Shown here: positions 17,467-25,479 of the stretch, in pieces
Numbering within the stretch: the stretch's first letter is position 1
Layout of the letters: each line of letters begins with the position of its first letter
Assembly: GCA_031551885.1 (NCBI GenBank)
Contig: JAVBMX010000010.1
Span: 1-64,000, forward strand
Direction: 5' to 3'
DNA: 64,000 nt
From: Frigididesulfovibrio sp031551885
GTDB taxonomy: Bacteria > Desulfobacterota > Desulfovibrionia > Desulfovibrionales > Desulfovibrionaceae
Made by a program: the position numbers and the translations under genes
Notes under the pieces: model-generated
What the model was told of the DNA's origin: nothing
Databases searched by the model: none
What the model saw: only the letters and a program-made list of their open reading frames with translations

Positions 17467-18069
17467 ATGTTCCGCAAACTGCTGCTTACCCTCCTGGCGC
17501 CGGTGGCCCTTTTCGCCCTGACCGCCTGTTCGGACTACGGTCAGGTCATCCAGGGGCGCACCGTGGCCTTTAAAGACGAGGGCGCGGTGAAGACCGTCAC
17601 CTTCATCAAAGACTCCGGCATCGACGACAAAAACCCCCACTACACCGAGCTGCCCGCCGTCAACTTCACCCTGCCCACCGATCCGGCTGAAACCGGGCAG
17701 CTGCCCAAGGCCGGGTTGCGCATGAAGTTGGATCTGGAGAAAAAGATCATTACGATGTACAATCCGGAAAAGGGCGCTTTTGAAGATCTGCCGTTCGAAC
17801 TGCTCCAGAACGACACGGGCGTCAACGCCCAACACCCCCTGGTGCAGAACAAGAAGTTCCCGGAAGTCAGCGCCGCGGAATACACCATCACCATCTTCTC
17901 GCGCCGCCAGGGTACGCTCTCGGTGATCAAGCTCGCCGCGGACGACTTCAATCGCTATAAGGAAGCGGATTGGGACGCCGGCGACGAAGTGCGCATCTAC
18001 TACAAGGAAATGGGCAAGTCTTTGCGCTACATGAACGTAACCCGCACCGACCTGACAAAGAGCAAGTAA
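17467..18069 (+). CDS. lipoprotein of unknown function in TauE operon (DUF4881-like)
   Basis: A 200-residue protein with a lipobox (ALTAC, Cys21). The mature part opens with SDYGQVIQGRTVAFKDEG and seems to be a beta-rich domain. It has the look of a small lipoprotein family found mainly in Desulfovibrio (I believe DUF4881, from memory only). AAAAGGAGG is 7 bases upstream, and the exporter gene ends 21 bases before. Its position suggests it binds or senses something handled by the exporter, facing the periplasm. A perfect 13-bp hairpin follows the stop. Confidence 0.75.
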   Translation: MFRKLLLTLLAPVALFALTACSDYGQVIQGRTVAFKDEGAVKTVTFIKDSGIDDKNPHYTELPAVNFTLPTDPAETGQLPKAGLRMKLDLEKKIITMYNPEKGAFEDLPFELLQNDTGVNAQHPLVQNKKFPEVSAAEYTITIFSRRQGTLSVIKLAADDFNRYKEADWDAGDEVRIYYKEMGKSLRYMNVTRTDLTKSK

Positions 18070-18074
18070 CCGTC

Positions 18075-18104
18075 AACCCGGCGCGGCCCGTGCCGCGCCG
18101 GGTT
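18075..18104 (+). other. intra-operon hairpin
   Basis: AACCCGGCGCGGC and GCCGCGCCGGGTT form a perfect 13-bp stem with a 4-base loop, 5 bases after the lipoprotein stop. There is no T run, so it may be an mRNA-stabilising structure or a leaky terminator that lowers expression of the three genes behind it. Confidence 0.55.
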
Positions 18105-18184
18105 CCTCATCCCCAGGCGCCGGAAGACCTTCTTGCGGCGCCGAGCGGAAAAGGAACCCACAACACAGAGCAGGAGGCGCCGGC

Positions 18185-18463
18185 ATGCGCGACACAACGA
18201 CTTCATCCAACTACAACGCCCCGCAGCCCGCCATGGGCGAAGCCGAAGGCGTGGAGATCGCTTCCGGCCTCCACCGGCGCATTCTGACCGTTGTCGTCAA
18301 TCTGCTGGTGCTGGTGGAGCTCTTTGTGGCCATGTATTTCGCCGCCAAAGACATGGACACCCTCACCCCGGTCTTCTTCAAAGTCTTTTTCAGCCTGCTC
18401 GTGCCCACCCTGATGGGGGCATGGGCGGCCCGGCGCTTCCTTTCCCGCCGGGAAAAAGCATGA
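18185..18463 (+). CDS. small two-helix membrane protein
   Basis: A 92-residue protein with two predicted membrane helices (about residues 37-58 and 66-86) and an Arg-rich C-terminus. CAGGAGG precedes the start. Its stop overlaps the start of the next gene as ATGA, so the two are translationally coupled. Function is unknown. It lies in the operon with the TauE/SafE exporter. Confidence 0.7.
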   Translation: MRDTTTSSNYNAPQPAMGEAEGVEIASGLHRRILTVVVNLLVLVELFVAMYFAAKDMDTLTPVFFKVFFSLLVPTLMGAWAARRFLSRREKA

Positions 18464-19365
18464 GCCCAGCGCCGGAAGACGCGGCCGAGCGGAAACGCGC
18501 GGCCGCCCTTCTCGCCCGCGCGCGGTTTTACGGCATTCTCTGCGCCGTGCTGTTCGGGTTGGCCGCCCTGACCGTTTTGGACGGCCTGCAAACGCTCATG
18601 CGGCATGACTTCAATCGGCTCGACCTGATTCCCGGAGAGACGCTCGCCGTCTCCGGCTCTCTACCCCAAGGGGCGGAAACATACGCGGATCTCACGTTCA
18701 CCCTGAAAGGCTCATCGGCTCTGCGTTTCACTCCTCTGGAGTCTTTTAAAGGATTTTGGTTCGGCGGCCTGATGTGGCGGGGGCAAGTGACGGCCGCGCC
18801 GGATGCCGCGCCCGGCCGGGCGACGCTGACCATCATCGATCTTGTGCCCGCGAAGAAGGTTGCACCGGCGGATGCGAACGGCACCGGAGGCGACGCCCCC
18901 ACGCCGCCGGACGCACCGACCGAATCGACCTTGGTGCAAAACCCCATGCTGGTCCATCACATTTATATCCACGCGGATGAAGCGGCCCGGCGAAGCTCCG
19001 AGCTCTCTCTGCTGTTGCGTTTTACGGGTGTTCAGCCGTTCACCGCGGCCGTGTTCTTCTTTGTTTGCGCTGTGGTCGCCGGTTTCGCGCACTGGCGGAT
19101 CTTCGGGCTGGCGGAACGGGCCCTCGCGACATTCGGAATTTTCTTCGTTCACGGCGTCAAGACGGAGACGCGGGGCACGGTCGCCGCTTTTTCCCTCTCC
19201 GGAAGGGACGACGTCGCCCCCGGGCAAAAGGTGCGGCTGCTTGACGTTTCGGGACAAGCGGTGGGCAGCGGAACCATCACGGAGATCTCCCGCAACAGGG
19301 GATTTGCCCTCTTCCCGCCCACCGGTCGGCCGCCCCGCTACGGCCGCCTCGTGACCCTTGAGTGA
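18460..19365 (+). CDS. membrane protein of unknown function in TauE operon
   Basis: A 301-residue protein with one N-terminal helix (about 28-48), a periplasmic region of roughly 150 residues that includes a Pro/Thr-rich linker (PTPPDAPTES), and two more helices around 190-240. The C-terminal cytoplasmic 60 residues (QKVRLLDVSGQAVGSG) resemble the small beta-barrel of NfeD-like proteins. The start at 18460 overlaps the preceding stop (ATGA). It stops 41 bases before the sensor kinase start. It could relay or stabilise the exporter complex, but nothing in the sequence proves this. Confidence 0.7.
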   Translation: MSPAPEDAAERKRAAALLARARFYGILCAVLFGLAALTVLDGLQTLMRHDFNRLDLIPGETLAVSGSLPQGAETYADLTFTLKGSSALRFTPLESFKGFWFGGLMWRGQVTAAPDAAPGRATLTIIDLVPAKKVAPADANGTGGDAPTPPDAPTESTLVQNPMLVHHIYIHADEAARRSSELSLLLRFTGVQPFTAAVFFFVCAVVAGFAHWRIFGLAERALATFGIFFVHGVKTETRGTVAAFSLSGRDDVAPGQKVRLLDVSGQAVGSGTITEISRNRGFALFPPTGRPPRYGRLVTLE

Positions 19366-19405
19366 ACCACTGGCCAATCTACCGCCGGACCGGCAGGAGC
19401 GCGCC

Positions 19406-21064
19406 ATGAGACTGGACCCCAAGTACGCACGTCTGCGGAACACCATCTTCGCGGCAACCCTGTGCTTCGCCCTGCTGCCCCTGCTTCTTGTGGGCATCAT
19501 CATTCCCACCCAGTTTACCGGGCTCTACAACGACAAGACCCTCCGGGAAGTGGAAAACGTCGCCAAAGCCAAGAGCCGCACCATCGACATGTTCTTTGAG
19601 GAACGCATCGCCCAGTTGCGCATCCTGTCCACAATGAACAGCTTCGAGGAACTCACCAAGGCGGGCAAACTCCAGGACGTGCTGCGCACCTTGAAGAACG
19701 CGTCGCCCTCATATGTGGACCTGGGGGTCATCGACATGGACGGCAACCACGCCGCCTACGCCGGCTCCTACGACGTGCGGAACGCGAACTACAAGAATGA
19801 ATTGTGGTTCAGCGAAACCAAGCGCAAGGGCATCTTCATCAGCGACGTGTTTCTCGGGTTCCGGCACTTTCCGCACATCATCATCGCCGTATTGCGCGAA
19901 GACGGCGACAAAGCCTGGATTCTGCGCGCCACCATCGACTCGGCGCTGTTCACCTCGGTGGTCCAGTCGTCGCAGCTCAGCCCCGAAGGCGACGCCTTTG
20001 TGGTCGGCCGCACCGGAGAGTTGCAAACCGACTCATACCTGGCCGGCCAAACCATGAGCAAAGTTCCCGTGGAATGGCCCCGCAGCGGCAGTTCCGTTTC
20101 CGAAGAACAGCTCCGGGGCAGGAACATGCTTCTGGCCAAAGTTCCTCTCACGCAGGTGCCTTGGCTTTTGGTCGTGGCCGAAGACCCCGCCCAGGAGTTT
20201 TCCCTGCTCTTTCAGACCCGTTCCCTGGCCGCCGTGCTCATTCTTTTTGGGGTGACCGCCCTGGGCCTGGGCACCTGGCTGGTGACCCGGATGATCGTCA
20301 ACCGTCTTATGGAGGCGGATCGAGAAAAAGCCTCGTACGACTCATCCCTGCTCCAGTCGAGCAAGATGGCCTCGCTCGGCAAAATGGCCGCCGGCGTGGC
20401 CCACGAAATCAACAACCCGCTCATGCTCATTCGCGAAAACGCCGGCTGGATTCGCGATCTGCTGGAAGACGAAAGCGCCCGCACCATGCAGCATCACGCG
20501 GATATCCAAAAAGCCGCCCTGAAGGTGGAGCAGCACGTGGACCGGGCCAGAGACATCACCCATCGTCTGCTGGGTTTTGCCCGCCGGATGGACCCGTCTT
20601 CCGAAAGTCTGCCGGTGAACCCCATCGTGGACCAAGCCATCGCATTCCTGGCCGGCGAGGCGACGTTCCGAGGCATCACCATCAAACGCGACTTCACCCA
20701 AGATGAACTGCGCGTGTCCACCGACGTGGGGCGGCTGCAACAGGTCATCCTCAACGTCATCGACAACGCCATCGACGCCTTGGGCGGTACGGTTGAAAAG
20801 GGCCTTGGGCATGTCATCGTCAAAACCGAAAAACAGGGCGATGCGGCGGTCATTACCATCCGAGACAACGGCCCCGGCATTCCTCCGGATAAAATCGGCA
20901 GCATTTTCGACCCGTTTTTCACCACCAAAGCCCCCGGCGAAGGCACCGGCCTCGGTCTGTCCATCTGCTGGTCGATCATGGAAAGCTTGGGCGGAACAAT
21001 CGCGGCCGAAAATCCGCCCGACGGCGGGGCCATGTTCACCATCGTCTTGCCGACCGGGTCGTAG
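19406..21064 (+). CDS. Cache-domain sensor histidine kinase
   Basis: A 552-residue kinase. Helices at about 15-33 and 274-295 flank a periplasmic dCache domain. The cytoplasmic part has the H box GVAHEINNPL with phospho-accepting His333, an N box (VIDNAIDAL), G1 (DNGPGIPP) and G2 (GTGLGLSIC), so all catalytic motifs are present. The ATG at 19406 has AGGAG 8 bases upstream. A TTG start 48 bases earlier is open but weaker. It closes the sigma-54 operon, and no receiver-domain partner is encoded anywhere near it. The sigma-54 activator of the module has no receiver either, so its output is unexplained. Confidence 0.88.
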   Translation: MRLDPKYARLRNTIFAATLCFALLPLLLVGIIIPTQFTGLYNDKTLREVENVAKAKSRTIDMFFEERIAQLRILSTMNSFEELTKAGKLQDVLRTLKNASPSYVDLGVIDMDGNHAAYAGSYDVRNANYKNELWFSETKRKGIFISDVFLGFRHFPHIIIAVLREDGDKAWILRATIDSALFTSVVQSSQLSPEGDAFVVGRTGELQTDSYLAGQTMSKVPVEWPRSGSSVSEEQLRGRNMLLAKVPLTQVPWLLVVAEDPAQEFSLLFQTRSLAAVLILFGVTALGLGTWLVTRMIVNRLMEADREKASYDSSLLQSSKMASLGKMAAGVAHEINNPLMLIRENAGWIRDLLEDESARTMQHHADIQKAALKVEQHVDRARDITHRLLGFARRMDPSSESLPVNPIVDQAIAFLAGEATFRGITIKRDFTQDELRVSTDVGRLQQVILNVIDNAIDALGGTVEKGLGHVIVKTEKQGDAAVITIRDNGPGIPPDKIGSIFDPFFTTKAPGEGTGLGLSICWSIMESLGGTIAAENPPDGGAMFTIVLPTGS

Positions 21065-21106
21065 GTAGATAAATACATTGACGATTTTCATCTGGGGGGA
21101 ATGATT

Positions 21107-21240
21107 GACTCGGCGCATCATGCGCCTCGCCCTTCGGGCACCGTCGGAAGACCTCCGGCGTCCATCCGGCTTCCTGCCGGATGAGCCCCCCAGACCCCCT
21201 CATGTGTCGGCAAGCCCATGCAAAGGCGTGTTTGCCGGCA
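21107..21240. repeat. composite hairpin repeats (families C and B)
   Basis: Bases 21107-21180 match the reverse complement of 26515-26605 at about 90% (blocks GACTCGGCGCATC, CCTCGCCCTTCGG, AGACCTCCGGCGTCCAT). Bases 21205-21240 are a TGTCGGCAAG ... TTTGCCGGCA hairpin like those at 43366 and 52850. There is no coding sequence. They fill most of the gap after the sensor kinase gene. Confidence 0.65.
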
Positions 21241-21419
21241 ATTTGCATCACGAAAATATTGCCGATCGATACTCTTCCCCCCTTCCTTCCGACTCGCAGA
21301 GCACGATTGCAGTCCCCGACCGGTTCGGGTAGTCGATTCCTCTGGAGCCCACTTCCCGCCCGGACAGGCGCAGGCAAAGGGCATTCCTGACTTTGCGCCT
21401 CGCGCGGAACAAAATCTGC

Positions 21420-21451
21420 TTGACGCCCCCCGGAAACGGAACGTATATATT
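21420..21451 (+). promoter_or_regulatory. sigma-70 promoter
   Basis: TTGACG (21420-21425) and TATATA/TATATT (21444-21451), with 18-20 bases between. It lies about 60 bases upstream of a strong ribosome site (AAAGGAG) and the ATG at 21514. It should drive the broken small gene and the tail-anchored protein behind it. Confidence 0.6.
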
Positions 21452-21513
21452 GACGGGAAGTTCTTTTGGGAAAACCCTTCCCACTCCCTGCAACGCAATT
21501 CAAAGGAGACGGA

Positions 21514-21713
21514 ATGAGCGCCAAAGACATCATTACCGTCGGCATGATTCGACGGGTCAACGAACGCCTCATGGAAAAAGGGGGCGAAGGCGGCGGACGC
21601 CGGCCGGTACGCTCCTAATTCCTGGGTCGAGAGCTCTCCAACCCGGTGCAAATCGACGCGGAGTTCATCAATTCCACGTGGGCGAAAGTCCAGAAGCGAT
21701 CGCTCTGTGGCTA
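21514..21713 (+). pseudogene. small gene interrupted by an in-frame stop
   Basis: It has a promoter and a strong ribosome site (CAAAGGAGACGGA) before ATG. The frame reads 34 codons beginning MSAKDIITVGMIRRVNERLM, then TAA at 21616-21618. It continues openly for 31 more sensible codons (NPVQIDAEFINSTWAKVQK) to a TAG at 21711-21713, which overlaps the GTG start of the next gene. The overlap suggests that the full 66-codon frame was once translated and coupled to its neighbour. Either it is a point-mutation pseudogene or only the 34-residue peptide is made. No family was recognised. Confidence 0.5.
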
Positions 21714-22159
21714 GGTTCAACTATATCTATTCAGAGCTTGTCAAGAAGCCCGGCGATCTTGTCGGGCTTCTTGCCTATAGTATCTATAAGCAGGAAAAAA
21801 TCGACTACCTCACCAGCTTCACAGAAGAAAGAGGCTCCCCGCCCGAGCCGCACGAGCTGGACGAATTCCACCGGATGAGCATGAGCCGTTGCCCGCAGTA
21901 TCGCGTCATCGCGGAGCAATTGATGGAAGAGTTCCAGGCCGAAATTTTTGAGGGCGCGGTGGAAGTTCTCGATACGCAGTATAAAAACGAAATGCTGCGC
22001 AAACTCACCAACGCGAAGTGGGTCGGCATCTGGCAAAGCTTGGCCGGCTCGGCGCTCTATACGCTGATCATCGGTGCGATTGTGGTGATTGTCCTGGGCA
22101 TACGATACGGCGTTTCCGGGGTGCTCACGGAAGCCATGAAAGTTATCGGCGCGCAATAG
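21707..22159 (+). CDS. C-terminally membrane-anchored protein, unknown
   Basis: A 150-residue protein that starts MARFNYIYSELVKKPGDLVG with GTG overlapping the stop of the preceding frame. The N-terminal 110 residues are soluble and helical, with several Glu-rich stretches. One strong membrane helix lies at about 118-140 (LAGSALYTLIIGAIVVIVLG), so the body faces the cytoplasm or periplasm from a C-terminal anchor. I do not recognise the family. A terminator follows, so it ends a short transcription unit. GTG start and coupling to a damaged gene leave its expression uncertain. Confidence 0.65.
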   Translation: MARFNYIYSELVKKPGDLVGLLAYSIYKQEKIDYLTSFTEERGSPPEPHELDEFHRMSMSRCPQYRVIAEQLMEEFQAEIFEGAVEVLDTQYKNEMLRKLTNAKWVGIWQSLAGSALYTLIIGAIVVIVLGIRYGVSGVLTEAMKVIGAQ

Positions 22160-22164
22160 CCCAG

Positions 22165-22191
22165 TCCCCCGGCCGGGGATTTTTTGTTTTT
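22165..22191 (+). terminator. intrinsic terminator
   Basis: TCCCC (22165-22169) and GGGGA (22175-22179) form a short GC stem followed by TTTTTTGTTTTT, 5 bases after the stop at 22159. The remaining sequence up to the promoter at 22500 (about 300 bases) contains no gene I can support. Confidence 0.7.
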
Positions 22192-22499
22192 CTCCCCATA
22201 TCCGCCGAGGATGAATATTCCCTCCTCCCAAAGCCACACCGCAAGGGACAATCGTTGCTCCCCAGCAAGCGCGGCCTTGAGCTCCTCCGACGGGCGGCGT
22301 TATCGCGCCGTAGCGAGAAATCTCGCCATCCCCCACTCCATCAGGCAAACGGAAAAACGTTTCGAGCGACGCTTCGGATTCCATGGCGTCATGCTCGAAC
22401 TTTTTGAACGCATCGCTGCAAATGCTTCCGACCGTTGTGACGCCGGTCACCCTTGCCGAAAACGGCCGCCCCGTCCAGGCGGATACCCGCTGAAATGTA

Positions 22500-22527
22500 T
22501 TGACGGAACTCTATTTCTGTAGATACT
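22500..22527 (+). promoter_or_regulatory. sigma-70 promoter for the chemoreceptor gene
   Basis: TTGACG (22500-22505) and GATACT (22522-22527), spacing 16. Transcription would start near 22534, which rules out the long in-frame start at 22500. Confidence 0.55.
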
Positions 22528-22637
22528 TGAACCGGAACGGAAACGACACGATGTCTCGTCGATGCGTCATTCCAAACCAACATCATAATACCCCTCGTTA
22601 CAAACAAAAAAGTTCCTATTATGCGGAAACAGAAAGG

Positions 22638-24779
22638 ATGAAGACGGGACTGAGAACTCGGGTGCTGTGCCTGCCGGGCATTGTGCTGTTCCTGGCGCTT
22701 GGGGGGTTGTGCGCCTTTTTCGCGTTCGTCCCGCGCAATCAGGCCGACGTTGCGTATATACAAACCGTTTCAGCGGAACTGAATGCGCATGCCGCAGTCA
22801 TTCAAAAGAAAACCGACTACGCTTTCGCCCTGATTCGGGCCTTTTCCTCGCAGTTGCAGGGGAGTGCCGGCGTCCCCGCGGTCATCCGGCGTTCCGTCGC
22901 GCTCGCGCAAATGGAACAGCTATACCACGACAACAGGGACGAGTTGGCCGATCTGTGGGTCGTCTGGGAGCCGAACGCCTTTGACGGCAGGGACGAAGAG
23001 TTCATCGACGACAAACCCGCCCACGATCATACCGGCCGATTTATTCCGGTGGTTTCCCGAGGCGGTGTGGAAGCCGTGGCCGGCTACAACATACCCGGTA
23101 AAGACGGTTGGTATATTGAACCGCTGAGAAGCCGGCGCGACTTCGCTTCCGAACCCTACACGTTCACGTATGGCGGCAACGGCCCCACCGCAACCATGAT
23201 GACCTTGAGCACCCCGATCGTTCGCGAGGGCGAATCCGTCGGGGTCGCCGGCGTGGACCTCGACCTCACCGAGCTGACGAATACGGTTCGCGGCATGTAC
23301 ACCGACGGCTCCAAAGCGGTGCTGCTGACCGGGGAAGGCACTTTTTTAGTCGCCCCGACCGACGATGCGTCCGGCAAAAACGTGACCGATATGCCGCAAC
23401 CCATGCGCGACGTGTTCCTAAAGGCCGCCCGAGGCCAAACCGCCCATGGGGAAATGAAGGACGCGACCTCCGGCGAAACCGTCTACCTTGTCTATACCCC
23501 CGTCGCCATCGGCGATACGGGCAAACCGTGGGTGTTCGGGGTACACATCCCCGCCTCTCGTATTTTTGCCGAGGCCGACGCGTCTCTGCTGCGGGTCGGC
23601 ATCGCGGGCGGCGCGGCCTTCCTGCTCGTGCTGCTTGTCCTCTTTTACGCCGTCGGCACGGTGACTCGTCCTCTCCGCACGATCGGCGCGACATTGGATG
23701 AAGCCGCGCGCGGCAACCTGGACGTCACCCCGAAAGAACTCGAACGCGGGGATGAAATAGGAAACATGACCCGCGCCCTGAACGGCCTGCTTACCAAGAT
23801 ACGAGAGCAAAGGGACGAAGCGGCGGAAGAGCACCGGCGGCTTACCCGGGAAGTGGAGCAGGCCCGCCGGGACGAGGAAAGGACGCAGGCCGAACTCGCA
23901 ACAGCCGAGGCGAACCGCGACGCTCTTCTGGACGCCGTCGGCAAAGTCGGCGAGGTGGCGCAACGGGCGGGCGCGGCGGTGGAAGAGGTCTCCGCCCTCA
24001 TCGCCGCATCCGGCCGCAGCGCGGGAACCCAAGCCGACAAGCTTGGGGAAACATCTCATTCCCTGGCCGAGGTACGCTCGGCTGTGGAGGGCGTCACCAT
24101 CGGAGCGCAAGAATCCTCTCAGGCCTCGACGCATGCGGCCAAGGCCGCCCGGGAAGGCGCGACCGTCGTACGCAGGTCTATGGAATCCATCGAAACGGCG
24201 CACGCCGGCATTGCGGAGCTGAAAGATACCATGCAGGAGCTGCGTCTGCGGACCCGCGCCATCGACAACATCGTCACGGCGATCTCCGATATCGCGGACC
24301 AGACGAATCTTCTGGCCCTCAACGCGGCCATTGAGGCGGCCCGAGCGGGCGAATCCGGCCGAGGTTTCGCCATAGTGGCCGATGAAGTGCGCAAACTGGC
24401 CGAAAAAACCGTGACCGCGACCAAAGAGGTCACCGGCACCGTCACGGCCATCAACCGAGGTATCGAAGAGGGACTAAAAGGGGTGGAGCGGACCGTGACC
24501 GGTATGACCGCTTCCACCACCCATGCCGAAGACTCCGGCAAGGCTCTGGATACCCTTGTGGGAGAGGTGGAAGGCATCGATGCCCGAATAGCCCGGATAT
24601 CCGAAGCGGCGCAGGGACAACTCGCCGTCTGCGGACGAATCGAAACCGCCGTGGCCGAAATTTCCCGCATGGCCGAGGCGACCGCCTCAAGCATGGATGA
24701 ATCCGCCGCCGCCGTTCTCGAACTGGTCAGGGAAAGCAAAACGCTCCAAGAGCTTCTCCAGCGCATACCCACCGCGTAG
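22638..24779 (+). CDS. methyl-accepting chemotaxis protein with dCache sensor
   Basis: A 713-residue chemoreceptor. An N-terminal membrane helix (about 10-30) is followed by a periplasmic dCache domain of about 290 residues (DLWVVWEPNAFDGRD, PYTFTYGG). Then come a second helix, a HAMP domain (TRPLRTIGATLDEAARGNLD), a coiled-coil and the signalling hairpin tip, with QTNLLALNAAIEAARAGE and GFAIVADEVRKLAEKT intact for CheA/CheW contact. It senses an extracellular ligand of unknown identity. The dCache WVVWEPN motif resembles amino-acid-type sensors, but that is not proof. The start was chosen so the first helix is N-terminal. An ATG at 22551 is the alternative. No che genes are nearby. Confidence 0.9.
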   Translation: MKTGLRTRVLCLPGIVLFLALGGLCAFFAFVPRNQADVAYIQTVSAELNAHAAVIQKKTDYAFALIRAFSSQLQGSAGVPAVIRRSVALAQMEQLYHDNRDELADLWVVWEPNAFDGRDEEFIDDKPAHDHTGRFIPVVSRGGVEAVAGYNIPGKDGWYIEPLRSRRDFASEPYTFTYGGNGPTATMMTLSTPIVREGESVGVAGVDLDLTELTNTVRGMYTDGSKAVLLTGEGTFLVAPTDDASGKNVTDMPQPMRDVFLKAARGQTAHGEMKDATSGETVYLVYTPVAIGDTGKPWVFGVHIPASRIFAEADASLLRVGIAGGAAFLLVLLVLFYAVGTVTRPLRTIGATLDEAARGNLDVTPKELERGDEIGNMTRALNGLLTKIREQRDEAAEEHRRLTREVEQARRDEERTQAELATAEANRDALLDAVGKVGEVAQRAGAAVEEVSALIAASGRSAGTQADKLGETSHSLAEVRSAVEGVTIGAQESSQASTHAAKAAREGATVVRRSMESIETAHAGIAELKDTMQELRLRTRAIDNIVTAISDIADQTNLLALNAAIEAARAGESGRGFAIVADEVRKLAEKTVTATKEVTGTVTAINRGIEEGLKGVERTVTGMTASTTHAEDSGKALDTLVGEVEGIDARIARISEAAQGQLAVCGRIETAVAEISRMAEATASSMDESAAAVLELVRESKTLQELLQRIPTA

Positions 24780-25059
24780 GCTTCTTCTTGCCATCGGTTC
24801 GAACCCGCATCACGGCGTGCGTCGCCGACGGGCAGGCCGCCCCCTCCGCTCACCCGCTACGCGCAACGACAATGCCGTCGGAAAATTACCGCGGCATTTA
24901 CTCCGCTCATAAGGCGATTCCCGGCAAAAGACGAATCAACGTTTCAGTCCTGCGACCGGATGGAAAACAATGCCTGTCGTCGGCTCTCGGCAAAATACGT
25001 CGCTACCGAACGGTGGCGGGATTTGACTTTCGCCGAGAGAGGGGTCATCCTCAACGACC

Positions 25060-25392
25060 ATGATTATCAAAACCTTTTCTCTTTTCGTGCTGACCGCCAT
25101 CGCGGAAATTGTCGGATGCTGGTTGCCCTATGTCTGGCTTCGCAAGGGCGGTTCCATCTGGCTTTTGCCGCCGGCCGCGCTCAGCCTGGCTATTTTCGCC
25201 TGGCTGCTGACCATGCACCCGGCGGCGAGCGGACGGGTGTACGCCGCTTACGGCTGCGTGTATGTCGTCACAGCGCTCGTGTGGCTCAGGGTTGTGGACA
25301 GGATTCCCCTGTCGACGACCGACCTCTTGGGCGGGGCCGTGGCTCTCGCCGGCATGCTGACTATCGTTTCCGGCTGGGGCAGAACCGTCTGA
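25060..25392 (+). CDS. YnfA-type small membrane protein (UPF0060)
   Basis: A 110-residue protein with four membrane helices that matches the YnfA/UPF0060 family throughout (AEIVGCWLPYVWLRKG near residue 15, YAAYGCVYVVTALVWLRVVD in the third helix, DLLGGAVALAGM in the fourth). YnfA proteins resemble small multidrug-resistance transporters and may export cationic compounds. Length is normal for the family. It faces larC tail to tail with 87 bases between. The 280 bases upstream hold no supported gene. Confidence 0.9.
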   Translation: MIIKTFSLFVLTAIAEIVGCWLPYVWLRKGGSIWLLPPAALSLAIFAWLLTMHPAASGRVYAAYGCVYVVTALVWLRVVDRIPLSTTDLLGGAVALAGMLTIVSGWGRTV

Positions 25393-25479
25393 GGCGGTCG
25401 CCATGCCCCCACCTCTTCTTTGGCTTTGCCGCTCAGCAGGCGTTGCCCGTGCAGGGTTACACGTTCCACGTGCGTCCGC

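Noticed and set aside
24960..25059. Short frame just upstream of the ynfA-type gene
   Set aside because: It has no ribosome site, runs out of frame into the real gene and has no recognisable pattern.
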